From NCBI GenBank assembly GCA_902783405.1, contig CACZQZ010000022.1:1-21454 (forward strand): a stretch of DNA of 21,454 nt. The letters are read 5' to 3'. The DNA is from an uncultured Erysipelotrichaceae bacterium. GTDB lineage: Bacteria; Bacillota_I; Bacilli_A; RF39; UBA660. Of the stretch, positions 7,133 to 14,657 are shown one piece after another. Under the pieces are notes generated by a model. That model made no database searches. It was not told the DNA's origin and saw nothing but the letters and a program-made list of their open reading frames with translations. A program made the position numbers and the translations under genes. Numbering within the stretch: position 1 is the first letter of the stretch; every line of letters begins with the position of its first letter.

Positions 7133-7531
7133 ATGAGCGTTACAGATCCTATTGCAGATATGCTTACGAGAATTCGTAATGCAAATCAAATGAGATATAA
7201 AGAAGTTGAAGTACCCGCTTCAAAAATTAAAGAAGAAATAGCTAGAATCTTAAAAGAAACTGGATTTATAGCAGATTATAAAATTAAAAAGAATGATGTA
7301 CAAAACATTATTGTACTTAATTTAAAATATGGAGATAAAAAAGAACGTGTAATCACAGGTCTTAAGAGAATTAGTAAACCAGGATTACGTGTTTATGCAA
7401 AAGCAGAAGAAATTCCAAGAGTATTAAATGGACTTGGAATCGCAATTATTTCTACATCAAAAGGAATCATGACTGATAAAGAAGCAAGAAATGAAAACCT
7501 TGGTGGAGAAGTACTAGCATATATTTGGTAG
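7133..7531 (+). CDS. rpsH: 30S ribosomal protein S8
   Basis: S8 binds the central domain of 16S rRNA and in E. coli represses the spc operon through the L5 region. The 132-aa product opens TDPIADMLTRIRNANQ and carries the C-terminal family signature ISTSKGIMTDKEARNENLGGE. GAAGGGAGG lies upstream. No S8-box-like helix mimicking the rRNA site was evident by eye near rplN-rplE. Confidence 0.97.
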   Translation: MSVTDPIADMLTRIRNANQMRYKEVEVPASKIKEEIARILKETGFIADYKIKKNDVQNIIVLNLKYGDKKERVITGLKRISKPGLRVYAKAEEIPRVLNGLGIAIISTSKGIMTDKEARNENLGGEVLAYIW

Positions 7532-7548
7532 AAAGTTAGGAGGATAAC

Positions 7549-8082
7549 ATGAGTCGTATTGGAAATAGAGAATTAACTATTCCTGCCAATGTAACGGTTT
7601 CAGTAGATGGTAATAAAGTTACTGTAAAAGGTCCTAAGGGAGAACTTTCTACTGAAATAAAATCAGGAATTACTGTTACAGTAGATGGTGAAAATTTAAA
7701 AGTTGAAAGAGAAAACGATTTAATGAAGAATTTTCATGGAACCATGAATGCAATCATATCAAATATGATTAAAGGTGTAACAGAAGGATTTGAAAAAAAA
7801 TTAGAGGCAGTAGGTGTAGGTTATCGTTTTACTGTAAAAGGAAGTAAATTAGATGTTGCTGCTGGATATTCACATCATATTGAAAAAAATATTCCAGAAG
7901 GAATTAAAATTGAATTAGTTAGTAACACAGAAATTACTATTACAGGAATTGATAAAAAACAAGTAGGAGACTTTGCTGCAGAAATTAGAGATATAAGAAG
8001 ACCAGAACCTTATAAAGGAAAAGGAATTCGTTATAAAGATGAACACATCCGTCGTAAAGAAGGAAAGAAAGCATCTAAATAA
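7549..8082 (+). CDS. rplF: 50S ribosomal protein L6
   Basis: L6 lies near the sarcin-ricin loop and the elongation factor site. It consists of two tandem copies of the same alpha/beta fold, visible here as residues about 1-80 and 85-177. The 177-aa length is normal. Signatures are SRIGNRELTIPANVTVSV, VTVKGPKGELS, and near the C-terminus the block RRPEPYKGKGIRYKDEHIRR. TTAGGAGG precedes the ATG. Confidence 0.97.
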   Translation: MSRIGNRELTIPANVTVSVDGNKVTVKGPKGELSTEIKSGITVTVDGENLKVERENDLMKNFHGTMNAIISNMIKGVTEGFEKKLEAVGVGYRFTVKGSKLDVAAGYSHHIEKNIPEGIKIELVSNTEITITGIDKKQVGDFAAEIRDIRRPEPYKGKGIRYKDEHIRRKEGKKASK

Positions 8083-8102
8083 TAAGTAAAGGAGAATTTA
8101 CT

Positions 8103-8465
8103 ATGATAAAAAAAGTTGTACGTAACGATGTACGTAAAGCTAGACATGCAAGAGTTAGAAACAAAGTTGCAGGAACTAGTGCAGTTCCAAGATTAAATGT
8201 TTTCCGCTCAAATAGTAATATTTTTGCTCAAATCATCGATGATGAAAAAGGAGTTACCTTAGTATCTGCTTCTTCTATCGATAAAGAGTTAAAATTAGAA
8301 AATGGTGGAAACATAGAAGCTGCAACAAAAGTTGGAGAATTACTTGCAAAGAGAGCTAAAAAAGCAAAAATTACAGAAGTAGTATTTGATAGAGGTGGAT
8401 ACCTATATCATGGACGTGTAAAAGCATTAGCAGAAGCTGCACGTGAAAATGGATTAAATTTCTAA
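8103..8465 (+). CDS. rplR: 50S ribosomal protein L18
   Basis: L18 binds 5S rRNA with L5 in the central protuberance. The 120-aa protein has the basic N-terminal tail (KARHARVRNKVAGTS), PRLNVFRSNSNIFAQIIDD and the closing GYLYHGRVKALAEAARENGL. AAAGGAG is the ribosome binding site, 7 nt before the ATG. Confidence 0.97.
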   Translation: MIKKVVRNDVRKARHARVRNKVAGTSAVPRLNVFRSNSNIFAQIIDDEKGVTLVSASSIDKELKLENGGNIEAATKVGELLAKRAKKAKITEVVFDRGGYLYHGRVKALAEAARENGLNF

Positions 8466-8475
8466 GGAGGGTATT

Positions 8476-8979
8476 ATGGAAAAAAGAAGAAGAGAACCAC
8501 GCCCAAAACAATATGAAGATGAAGTAATCAATATTGGAAGAGTTACAAAAGTAACAAAAGGTGGTCGTCATTTCCGTTTTTCAGCAACAGTTGTTGTAGG
8601 AGATAGAAAAGGAAAAGTAGGACTTGGTACAGGAAAAGCAAATGAAGTACCAGATGCTATTAAAAAAGCTATTCAAGCTGCAACAAAAAATGTTACACAA
8701 GTTTCCATTGTAGATGGAACAATCCCACACGAAGCAATTGGTGTAAGAGGAGCTTCAAAAGTTCTTTTAAAACCAGCAGTTAAAGGTACAGGAGTTAAAG
8801 CAGGTGGACCTGTTCGTAGCGTACTAGAAATGGCTGGAGTAAAAGATATCTTATCTAAATCACTTGGTTCAAGTACAAAAATTAATATGGCATATGCTAC
8901 ACTTGAAGCATTAAAATCTCAAAGAACAGTTGAACATGTAGCAGCATTACGTGGTAAGAAAGTTGAGGAAATCTTATAA
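8476..8979 (+). CDS. rpsE: 30S ribosomal protein S5
   Basis: S5 is at the mRNA entry site and affects decoding fidelity. The 167-aa protein has the N-terminal double-stranded-RNA-binding fold with INIGRVTKVTKGGRHFRFSA, then GLGTGKANEVPDAIKKA, HEAIGVRGASKVLLKPA and GTGVKAGGPVRSVLEMAGV. Its TAA stop overlaps the ATG of rplO by one base. In most Firmicutes rpmD (L30) lies between these two genes; it is absent here. Confidence 0.97.
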   Translation: MEKRRREPRPKQYEDEVINIGRVTKVTKGGRHFRFSATVVVGDRKGKVGLGTGKANEVPDAIKKAIQAATKNVTQVSIVDGTIPHEAIGVRGASKVLLKPAVKGTGVKAGGPVRSVLEMAGVKDILSKSLGSSTKINMAYATLEALKSQRTVEHVAALRGKKVEEIL

Positions 8980-9422
8980 TGAAATTACATGAATTAAAAC
9001 CAAACGAAGGTTCAAGAAGAAAGAGAAAAATCGTTGGACGTGGTCCAGGAAGTACTTTAGGTAAGACTTCAGGACGTGGAGAAAACGGTCAAAAATCTCG
9101 TAGTGGATATAGCCACAAAGTAGCTTTCGAAGGTGGACAATTACCATTATATAGAAGACTTCCAAAAAGAGGATTTTCAAATGCAAAATTCAAAACTAGA
9201 TATGCTGTTATTAATTTAAGTGATTTAAATAGATTTGAAAAAGGTACTGAAATTACACCAGAAATATTAAAAGATATGGGATTAATCAAAAATTTACAAG
9301 ATGGAATTAAAGTTTTAGGAAATGGAACTTTAGAGAAAAAACTAACAGTAAAAGCACATAAATTTTCAGAAAAAGCTAAAGCTGAAATAGAAAAATTAGG
9401 TGGAAAAGCAGAGGTGATCTAG
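8979..9422 (+). CDS. rplO: 50S ribosomal protein L15
   Basis: L15 is a late-binding 50S protein that contacts many 23S segments. The 147-aa product starts MKLHELKPNEGSRRKRKIVG and has the glycine-rich GRGPGSTLGKTSGRGENGQK and the FEGGQLPLYRRLPKRGF stretch. It begins in the rpsE stop codon (TAATG) with its binding site inside rpsE. Its last codons include AGAGGTGATC, which serves as ribosome binding site for secY one base downstream. Confidence 0.97.
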   Translation: MKLHELKPNEGSRRKRKIVGRGPGSTLGKTSGRGENGQKSRSGYSHKVAFEGGQLPLYRRLPKRGFSNAKFKTRYAVINLSDLNRFEKGTEITPEILKDMGLIKNLQDGIKVLGNGTLEKKLTVKAHKFSEKAKAEIEKLGGKAEVI

Positions 9423-9423
9423 T

Positions 9424-10695
9424 ATGTTTGCCAAGCTCAAACTGTTATTTAATAGTAAAAATAAAGATTTAAGAAAAAGACTATTATTTACATTCTTATG
9501 TTTATTTGTATTTAAATTAGGTACTACAATTATTGTTCCAGGAGTAGATACATCTGCTTTAGGAGATAAACTAGGATTTTTAGATTTAGTAAATGCTATG
9601 GGTGGAGGAGCTATGGAAAAATTTTCAATTCTAGCTCTAGGTGTTATGCCTTATATTACAGCTTCCATCATTGTACAGTTACTTTCAATGGATATTATTC
9701 CTTATTTAACAGAACTTTCTAAACAAGGAGCTATTGGAAGAAACAAATTAAATCAAATTACTAGAATTGTTGGTATTGTGTTAGCATTTATTCAAGGATA
9801 TATGTTATCATTTACATTTATCTCTGGTGGAAAACCACTAGAATACATGATGTTTGCAACTATTCTTACGGCAGGAACTTGTTTCCTACTTTGGATAGGA
9901 GATCAAATAACTGCTAAAGGTGTAGGAAATGGAATTTCCTTACTTATCATGGCTGGTATTATTGCCACGATGCCATCAATGTTTAAAGATGCCTTTAATA
10001 GTTTAATGCAAACAGGTGATTTACAAACAACATTGTTAGGATTTACTAAATTTGCGTTATTTGTAATTATTTATTTAGCAATTATTATCGGTGTTGTTTA
10101 TGTTGAAACATCAGAGAGAAGAATACCTATTCAATATGCAAATAAAACAAATAGTGTTTATGGAGCAAATAATAGTTATATGCCTTTTAAATTAAATTCT
10201 GCTGGAGTAATGCCTGTTATCTTTGCATCAGCATTGATATCTATTCCAGGATTACTTGCAAGTTTTATCAAAAATGAAGGATTTAGTTTATTTGTTAGCA
10301 AATATTTAACAATTAGTACAACAACAGGATTTATTCTTTATATTGTTATGATTATCGTATTTGCTTATATTTATACATTTATGACCATGAAACCTAAAGA
10401 ACTAGCAGAAAATTTAGGAAAAAGTGGTGGATTTATTCCAGGAGTTAGACCTGGCGTAGAAACAGAAAAATATATTAGTAATACACTTAAGAGAATTACT
10501 TTAGTTGGAGCCTTATTTTTAGCTGTTGTGGCTGCATTACCAGTATTATTTAGTACATTTACAAATTTACCTAGTAGTGTTAAAATTGGTGGAACAGGAC
10601 TTATTATCGTTGTCGGAGTTGCACTTGAAACTTACAAACAAATTGAAAGCAAATTATCTGCTGGCGAATATGTAAGAGGGAGGCATCGTAGGTAA
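9424..10695 (+). CDS. secY: Preprotein translocase subunit SecY
   Basis: SecY is the channel-forming subunit of the Sec translocon in the cytoplasmic membrane. The 423-aa protein has ten hydrophobic segments, at about residues 19-39, 66-86, 112-134, 142-160, 167-186, 206-226, 257-279, 300-320, 356-376 and 386-402. Signatures include ALGVMPYITASIIVQLL, the cytosolic ERRIPIQYA and FIPGVRPG (337-344) before TM9, and a basic C-terminus (GEYVRGRHRR). It starts one base after the rplO stop, and its own stop overlaps the adk start by one base. Linking the translocon to ribosome synthesis is the standard spc-operon arrangement. Confidence 0.98.
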   Translation: MFAKLKLLFNSKNKDLRKRLLFTFLCLFVFKLGTTIIVPGVDTSALGDKLGFLDLVNAMGGGAMEKFSILALGVMPYITASIIVQLLSMDIIPYLTELSKQGAIGRNKLNQITRIVGIVLAFIQGYMLSFTFISGGKPLEYMMFATILTAGTCFLLWIGDQITAKGVGNGISLLIMAGIIATMPSMFKDAFNSLMQTGDLQTTLLGFTKFALFVIIYLAIIIGVVYVETSERRIPIQYANKTNSVYGANNSYMPFKLNSAGVMPVIFASALISIPGLLASFIKNEGFSLFVSKYLTISTTTGFILYIVMIIVFAYIYTFMTMKPKELAENLGKSGGFIPGVRPGVETEKYISNTLKRITLVGALFLAVVAALPVLFSTFTNLPSSVKIGGTGLIIVVGVALETYKQIESKLSAGEYVRGRHRR

Positions 10696-11357
10696 TGAAA
10701 AATATCATTCTTTTAGCACCACCCGCAGCAGGAAAAGGTACTCAAGGAAAGTTAATTAGTGAGACATATCATATTCCGACAATTTCCATTGGAGAAATTA
10801 TGAGAAATGCTCGTAATCCAGAAACAGAAGTTGGAAGAATAATTATTGAATGTCAAGATAATCGTAAATTAGTGCCCCTTGATATTACTTTAAAACTTAT
10901 GAAAGATAGAATAAATGAAAAAGATTGTGAAAACGGTTATATTTTAGACGGTTTTCCAAGAAGTATAGAGCAAGCAGAAGAATATGATAGAATGCTTAAA
11001 GAAATGGGTAAAGATGAAGGTATTGTCATTTTTATGGATATCGACAAAGATTTAGCATTTAAAAGAACAATGAGTCGTATCGTTTGTCCAACTTGTGGAT
11101 CTACTTATAATTTATTAGTACCAGAGTTAAAACCAAAAGAAGAAAACATTTGTGATAATTGTCATAACGTTTTAAAGAAAAGAACAGATGATAATGAAGA
11201 AACATTCTATAAAGGTTTTAATACCTATATGGAAAATACATTTGATTTAATCAAATATTATGAAGATAAAAAAATATTAAGAAAAGTTATTGTTGATGAA
11301 GAAAAAACACCACAAGAACTTTTTGAAGAAATAAAGGAGATTTTAGAAAATGATTAG
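10695..11357 (+). CDS. adk: Adenylate kinase, zinc type, with divergent catalytic residues
   Basis: Adenylate kinase interconverts ATP + AMP and 2 ADP. The 220-aa protein is a long, zinc-type form: the LID has C131, C134, C153 and C156. DGFPRS (85-90), R37, R124, R128 and R163 of RTDDNEET are present. Two features are odd. The P-loop reads APPAAGKGTQ (8-17), so the two glycines usual at positions equivalent to E. coli G7 and G10 are alanines, while GKGT is kept. The arginine equivalent to E. coli R167 is G174 in a gapless alignment from memory. The usual STGD is SIGE. The start overlaps the secY stop, and the end overlaps map by 8 nt. It is probably a working but diverged Adk; another nucleoside monophosphate kinase is possible. 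Confidence 0.9.
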   Translation: MKNIILLAPPAAGKGTQGKLISETYHIPTISIGEIMRNARNPETEVGRIIIECQDNRKLVPLDITLKLMKDRINEKDCENGYILDGFPRSIEQAEEYDRMLKEMGKDEGIVIFMDIDKDLAFKRTMSRIVCPTCGSTYNLLVPELKPKEENICDNCHNVLKKRTDDNEETFYKGFNTYMENTFDLIKYYEDKKILRKVIVDEEKTPQELFEEIKEILEND

Positions 11358-12096
11358 TATCAAATCTCCAAGAGAAATTGAATTACTCAAAAAAGCAGGA
11401 GAAATTACAGGACAAACATTATCTTATTTAAAACAGTTTGTAAAACCTGGAATTACAACAAAAGAATTAGATAAACTTGCTTATGATTTTATCCTTAAAC
11501 AAGGGGCGACGCCTTCATTTCTAAATTATGATGGATTTCCAGCATCGCTATGTACTTCGATTAATGATGAAGTTGTACATGGAATTCCAAGCAATCGGAA
11601 GCTTAAAGAAGGAGATATTATTTCTCTAGATGTTGGAGCTTGTTATAAAGGATATCATGGTGATTCTGCAATTACATGTCCGGTAGGAAAAATTTCAAAG
11701 GAAAAAGCTTATTTAATAGAACACACCGAAAAATCGTTATATGAAGGTTTATCTGCAATTAAAGCAGGAGCTAAAATTGGTGATATTGGATATAAAGTAC
11801 AAAGTTATGCAGAAGCACATCATCTTGGTGTTGTAAAAGAACTTGTTGGTCATGGTGTAGGAACAGATGTACATGAAAGTCCTGATGTTCCAAATTATGG
11901 AGAAAAAAATACTGGAATTACGCTAAAAGAAGGAATGGTTATAGCAGTAGAACCAATGCTTAATTTAGGGACTGCTGATATCAGTATTTTAGATGATGAT
12001 TGGACCATTGTAACAGATGATGCAATGCCATCAGCTCATTTTGAACATACAGTTCTTGTAACAAAAGAAGGATATACCATATTAACAAAGAGGTGA
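11350..12096 (+). CDS. map: Methionine aminopeptidase, type I
   Basis: This enzyme removes the initiator methionine from nascent proteins and depends on two metal ions. The 248-aa protein has the usual bacterial type Ia length without an N-terminal extension. All expected M24 residues are visible: substrate-side H77, metal ligands D94, D105, H168, E201 and E232, and H175 in GHGVGTDVHESPDVPNYG. The ATG overlaps the last codons of adk, with AAAGGAGA upstream. The stop is TGA directly followed by TAA, and these bases sit in AGAGGTGATAA, which is also the infA ribosome binding site. Confidence 0.97.
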   Translation: MISIKSPREIELLKKAGEITGQTLSYLKQFVKPGITTKELDKLAYDFILKQGATPSFLNYDGFPASLCTSINDEVVHGIPSNRKLKEGDIISLDVGACYKGYHGDSAITCPVGKISKEKAYLIEHTEKSLYEGLSAIKAGAKIGDIGYKVQSYAEAHHLGVVKELVGHGVGTDVHESPDVPNYGEKNTGITLKEGMVIAVEPMLNLGTADISILDDDWTIVTDDAMPSAHFEHTVLVTKEGYTILTKR

Positions 12097-12100
12097 TAAA

Positions 12101-12316
12101 ATGGCTAAAAATGATACAATAGAAGTTGAAGGAAAGGTAATTGATAAATTACCAAATAGCGAATTTAAAGTTGAACTTGAAAACAAACATACTGTAATTG
12201 CTCACGTTTCTGGTAAAATCCGTATAAATAATATTCGCATTTTACCAGGTGATACAGTAAAGGTTGAATTATCAACTTATGATTTAACACGTGGGCGTAT
12301 AACCTATAGAAAGTAG
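12101..12316 (+). CDS. infA: Translation initiation factor IF-1
   Basis: IF-1 occupies the 30S A site during initiation. The 71-aa product is a single OB fold of family length: MAKNDTIEVEGKVIDKLPN, then HVSGKIRINNIRILPGDTV, and the C-terminal YDLTRGRITYRK. It starts 4 nt after the map stop; its ribosome binding site (GAGGTGAT) overlaps the map stop codon, so the two are likely coupled. Confidence 0.98.
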   Translation: MAKNDTIEVEGKVIDKLPNSEFKVELENKHTVIAHVSGKIRINNIRILPGDTVKVELSTYDLTRGRITYRK

Positions 12317-12327
12317 GAGGATTATAA

Positions 12328-12441
12328 ATGAAAGTAAGAGCATCAGTTAAACCAATTTGTAAAAATTGTAAAGTTATTAGAAGAAAAGGTACTGTACGTG
12401 TAATTTGTACAGATCCAAAACATAAACAAAGACAAGGTTAA
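12328..12441 (+). CDS. rpmJ: 50S ribosomal protein L36 (zinc type)
   Basis: This 37-aa gene lies in the gap between infA and rpsM. It reads MKVRASVKPICKNCKVIRRK and ends DPKHKQRQG, which is L36. The zinc ligands C11, C14, C27 and H32 are all present, so this is the zinc-binding form. AGTAGGAGG precedes the ATG by 7 nt. TAA is followed in frame by TAG. L36 is assembled late at the base of the 50S stalk region. Confidence 0.97.
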   Translation: MKVRASVKPICKNCKVIRRKGTVRVICTDPKHKQRQG

Positions 12442-12455
12442 TAGGAGGCGAAAAT

Positions 12456-12821
12456 ATGGCACGTATTAAAGGTGTAGATATACCAAATAATAAAAGAAGT
12501 GAAATCGCACTAACTTATATTTATGGTATTGGAAGAAGTTTATCTGGAAAAATTTTAAAAGATGCTAAAGTAGATTTAAATAAAAAAGCCGGAGAACTTA
12601 CGAATGAAGAATTGGTTCGTATTCGTGATGAAGTAAATAAATATACGACTGAAGGAGATTTACGTCGTGAAGTAAACATGAATATTAAAACAAAAATGGA
12701 AATCAATTCTTATCAAGGAACACGTCATAAAAAAGGTTTACCTGTAAGAGGACAAAGAACAAATAGAAATGCTAGAACTCGTAAAGGTAAAGGTAAAACA
12801 ATAGCAAATAAGAAGAAATAA
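12456..12821 (+). CDS. rpsM: 30S ribosomal protein S13
   Basis: S13 is in the 30S head, pairs with S19 and contacts P-site tRNA and the L5/L31 bridges. The 121-aa protein starts MARIKGVDIPNNKRSEIALT and has the helix-two-turn-helix region with YIYGIGRSLSGKIL. It ends in the basic tail KGLPVRGQRTNRNARTRKGK. AATAGGAGG precedes the ATG. It is the first alpha-operon gene in the E. coli sense. Confidence 0.98.
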   Translation: MARIKGVDIPNNKRSEIALTYIYGIGRSLSGKILKDAKVDLNKKAGELTNEELVRIRDEVNKYTTEGDLRREVNMNIKTKMEINSYQGTRHKKGLPVRGQRTNRNARTRKGKGKTIANKKK

Positions 12822-12843
12822 CACATAAAAGGAGGTTATGAAA

Positions 12844-13227
12844 ATGGCTTATAAAGCAAGAAAACGTAAAGTAAAAAAGAATGTTCCAGAAGGAAAAGCA
12901 TTTATTAAATCAACATTTAATAATACAATCGTAACCATCTGTGATAAAGAAGGTAACGCTGTAAGTTGGGCTTCTGCTGGAACTTTAGGATTTAAAGGAA
13001 GCAAAAAATCAACACCATTCGCTGCAGGTATGGCTGCTGAAGCTGCAGGAAAAGCAGCATTCGATATGGGAATGAGAAAAGTTGAAGTATATGCTAAAGG
13101 TCTTGGATCAGGACGTGAAACTGCAATTCGTTCATTGCAAACAGCTGGTCTAGAAATTTTAACTATTTCTGATGTTACACCAGTACCACACAATGGATGT
13201 CGTCCACCAAAACGTCCACGTGGATAA
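12844..13227 (+). CDS. rpsK: 30S ribosomal protein S11
   Basis: S11 sits on the 30S platform near the mRNA exit. Two in-frame ATGs exist, at 12838 and 12844. The second is preferred because AAAAGGAGG ends 8 nt before it but only 2 nt before the first. The product is then 127 aa, starting MAYKARKRKVKKN. Family signatures are INATFNN-like STFNNTIVTICDKEGNAVSW, GLGSGRETAIRSLQTAGLE and the C-terminal PVPHNGCRPPKRPRG. Double stop TAATAA. Confidence 0.96.
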   Translation: MAYKARKRKVKKNVPEGKAFIKSTFNNTIVTICDKEGNAVSWASAGTLGFKGSKKSTPFAAGMAAEAAGKAAFDMGMRKVEVYAKGLGSGRETAIRSLQTAGLEILTISDVTPVPHNGCRPPKRPRG

Positions 13228-13249
13228 TAAAGAAAAAAGGAGTGGTTAA

Positions 13250-14200
13250 ATGTTAAATTTTGAAAAACCAATATATAAAATTACGGATTATGTTGAAGAT
13301 AATAATTATGGAAAATTTGAATTAGAACCATTAGAAAGAGGATTTGGAACTACAATTGGACATGCTTTAAGAAGAGTAATGCTTTCTAGTATGCCAGGTT
13401 CTGCTATCGTAGCAGTTAAAATTGATGGTGTTATGCATGAATTTTCTACAATTGATGGTATTTATGAAGATGTTACAGCAATTATTCTTAACTTAAAAAG
13501 AATTGTTGTTAAAAATAATTCTGAAGAAAATCAAATTTTACGTTTAAGCGTAAATGAAGAAAAGAAAGTAACAGCAGCTGATTTTGAATTAAATCCAAAT
13601 GTAGAAATTATGAATCCAGAACAAGAGATAGCTACTATATCTAAAGGTGGACACCTTGATATGGAATTAATTGTTGCTAATGGTAGAGGATATGTTCTTG
13701 CTAATGAAAACAAGAAATATATCGAAAATAAAGAAGTTGGATATATTCCAATGGATGCTAATTTCTCTCCAATTGAGTATATTCAATATGATGTAGAAGA
13801 TGCTCGTGTTGGACAAGATGCAAGTTATGATAAATTAATTATGAATGTTCATACAAAAGGGTCACTTAGACCAGAAGAAGCTATGGCTTTAGCTGCTAAG
13901 ATTTTAATTGAACACTTCAATATTATTACTAATTTGAGTGAAATAGCAGATGAAACTGGTGTTATGAATGCTAAACAAGAAGATAGTAAACTTAAAAAGT
14001 TAGAAACACCTATTGATGAACTTGATTTCTCAGTTAGAGCATATAATTGTTTAAAAAGAGCAAACATCAATACTTTAGGAGATTTAACAGAAAAATCTGA
14101 ATTAGAAATGATGAAAATTCGTAATTTAGGTAAAAAATCATTAAAAGAAGTTATTGATAAAATTAAAGATATGGGACTTAGATTCCGTGACGATGATTAG
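13250..14200 (+). CDS. rpoA: RNA polymerase alpha subunit
   Basis: RpoA dimerises to nucleate RNA polymerase assembly and binds UP elements and activators through its C-terminal domain. The 316-aa length is normal. The N-terminal domain shows LERGFGTTIGHALRRVMLSS near residues 28-47. The C-terminal domain (about 250-316) keeps the DNA-contact residues: the R and N of SVRAYNCLK, equivalent to E. coli R265 and N268, and the NLGKKSL helix start. That fits use of the A-tract region upstream of the operon promoter as an UP element. AAAGGAGTGG precedes the ATG. Confidence 0.98.
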   Translation: MLNFEKPIYKITDYVEDNNYGKFELEPLERGFGTTIGHALRRVMLSSMPGSAIVAVKIDGVMHEFSTIDGIYEDVTAIILNLKRIVVKNNSEENQILRLSVNEEKKVTAADFELNPNVEIMNPEQEIATISKGGHLDMELIVANGRGYVLANENKKYIENKEVGYIPMDANFSPIEYIQYDVEDARVGQDASYDKLIMNVHTKGSLRPEEAMALAAKILIEHFNIITNLSEIADETGVMNAKQEDSKLKKLETPIDELDFSVRAYNCLKRANINTLGDLTEKSELEMMKIRNLGKKSLKEVIDKIKDMGLRFRDDD

Positions 14201-14214
14201 TTAGGAGGAAGAAT

Positions 14215-14565
14215 ATGTACAGAAAATTAGGGCGTACAAACAAACATAGAAGAAGTATGCTTGCGAACCTAACAAAAGATCTTATCATGAATGAAAGAAT
14301 CGAAACAACAGAAACAAGAGCTAAAGAAGTTCGTAAATTTGTTGATAAAATGATTACTTATGGAAAAGATGGATCTTTAGTAGCAAGACGTAAAGCATTA
14401 GCATTTTTACACAATGATAATACAGCAGTACAAAAAGTGTTTAATGAATTAGCACCACGTTATGCAAATAGAAATGGTGGATATACAAGAATTTTAAAAT
14501 TAACTGAACGCAGAGGAGACGATGCTTTAATGGTAATTTTAGAATTAGTAGAGGAAGGCAAATAA
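14215..14565 (+). CDS. rplQ: 50S ribosomal protein L17
   Basis: L17 is a tunnel-exit protein and the last gene of the operon. The 116-aa protein starts MYRKLGRTNKHRRSMLANL and has RIETTETRAKEVRKFVDKMI and the C-terminal YTRILKLTERRGDDALMVILELVE. AGGAGG precedes the ATG. Its last codons and stop are built into the operon terminator: codons for E-G form one stem arm and TAA lies in the loop. Confidence 0.98.
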   Translation: MYRKLGRTNKHRRSMLANLTKDLIMNERIETTETRAKEVRKFVDKMITYGKDGSLVARRKALAFLHNDNTAVQKVFNELAPRYANRNGGYTRILKLTERRGDDALMVILELVEEGK

Positions 14566-14579
14566 GCCTTCTTTTTTTT
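14554..14579 (+). terminator. Intrinsic terminator of the S10-spc-alpha operon
   Basis: GAAGGC (14554-14559) pairs perfectly with GCCTTC (14566-14571) around a 6-nt loop, AAATAA, and is followed by eight T residues. The rplQ stop codon TAA (14563-14565) is inside the loop, so the last ribosome would cover this stem. Confidence 0.9.
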
Positions 14580-14606
14580 GAAATAAAAAATGTATTATTT
14601 ATATAT

Positions 14607-14634
14607 TTGTCATATCAATTCTTTATGCTATAAT
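14607..14634 (+). promoter_or_regulatory. Promoter of the zinc-ribbon membrane protein gene
   Basis: TTGTCA (14607-14612) and a perfect TATAAT (14629-14634) are 16 nt apart, with a TG at 14626-14627 giving an extended -10 (TGCTATAAT). The predicted leader is about 17 nt. Confidence 0.8.
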
Positions 14635-14657
14635 GAACTAAAGTAGAGGTGTGTTTT

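Noticed and set aside
12849..13271. 140-codon open frame on the minus strand across rpsK
   Set aside because: It lies over rpsK and the rpoA start, has no ribosome binding site, and its translation is not protein-like.
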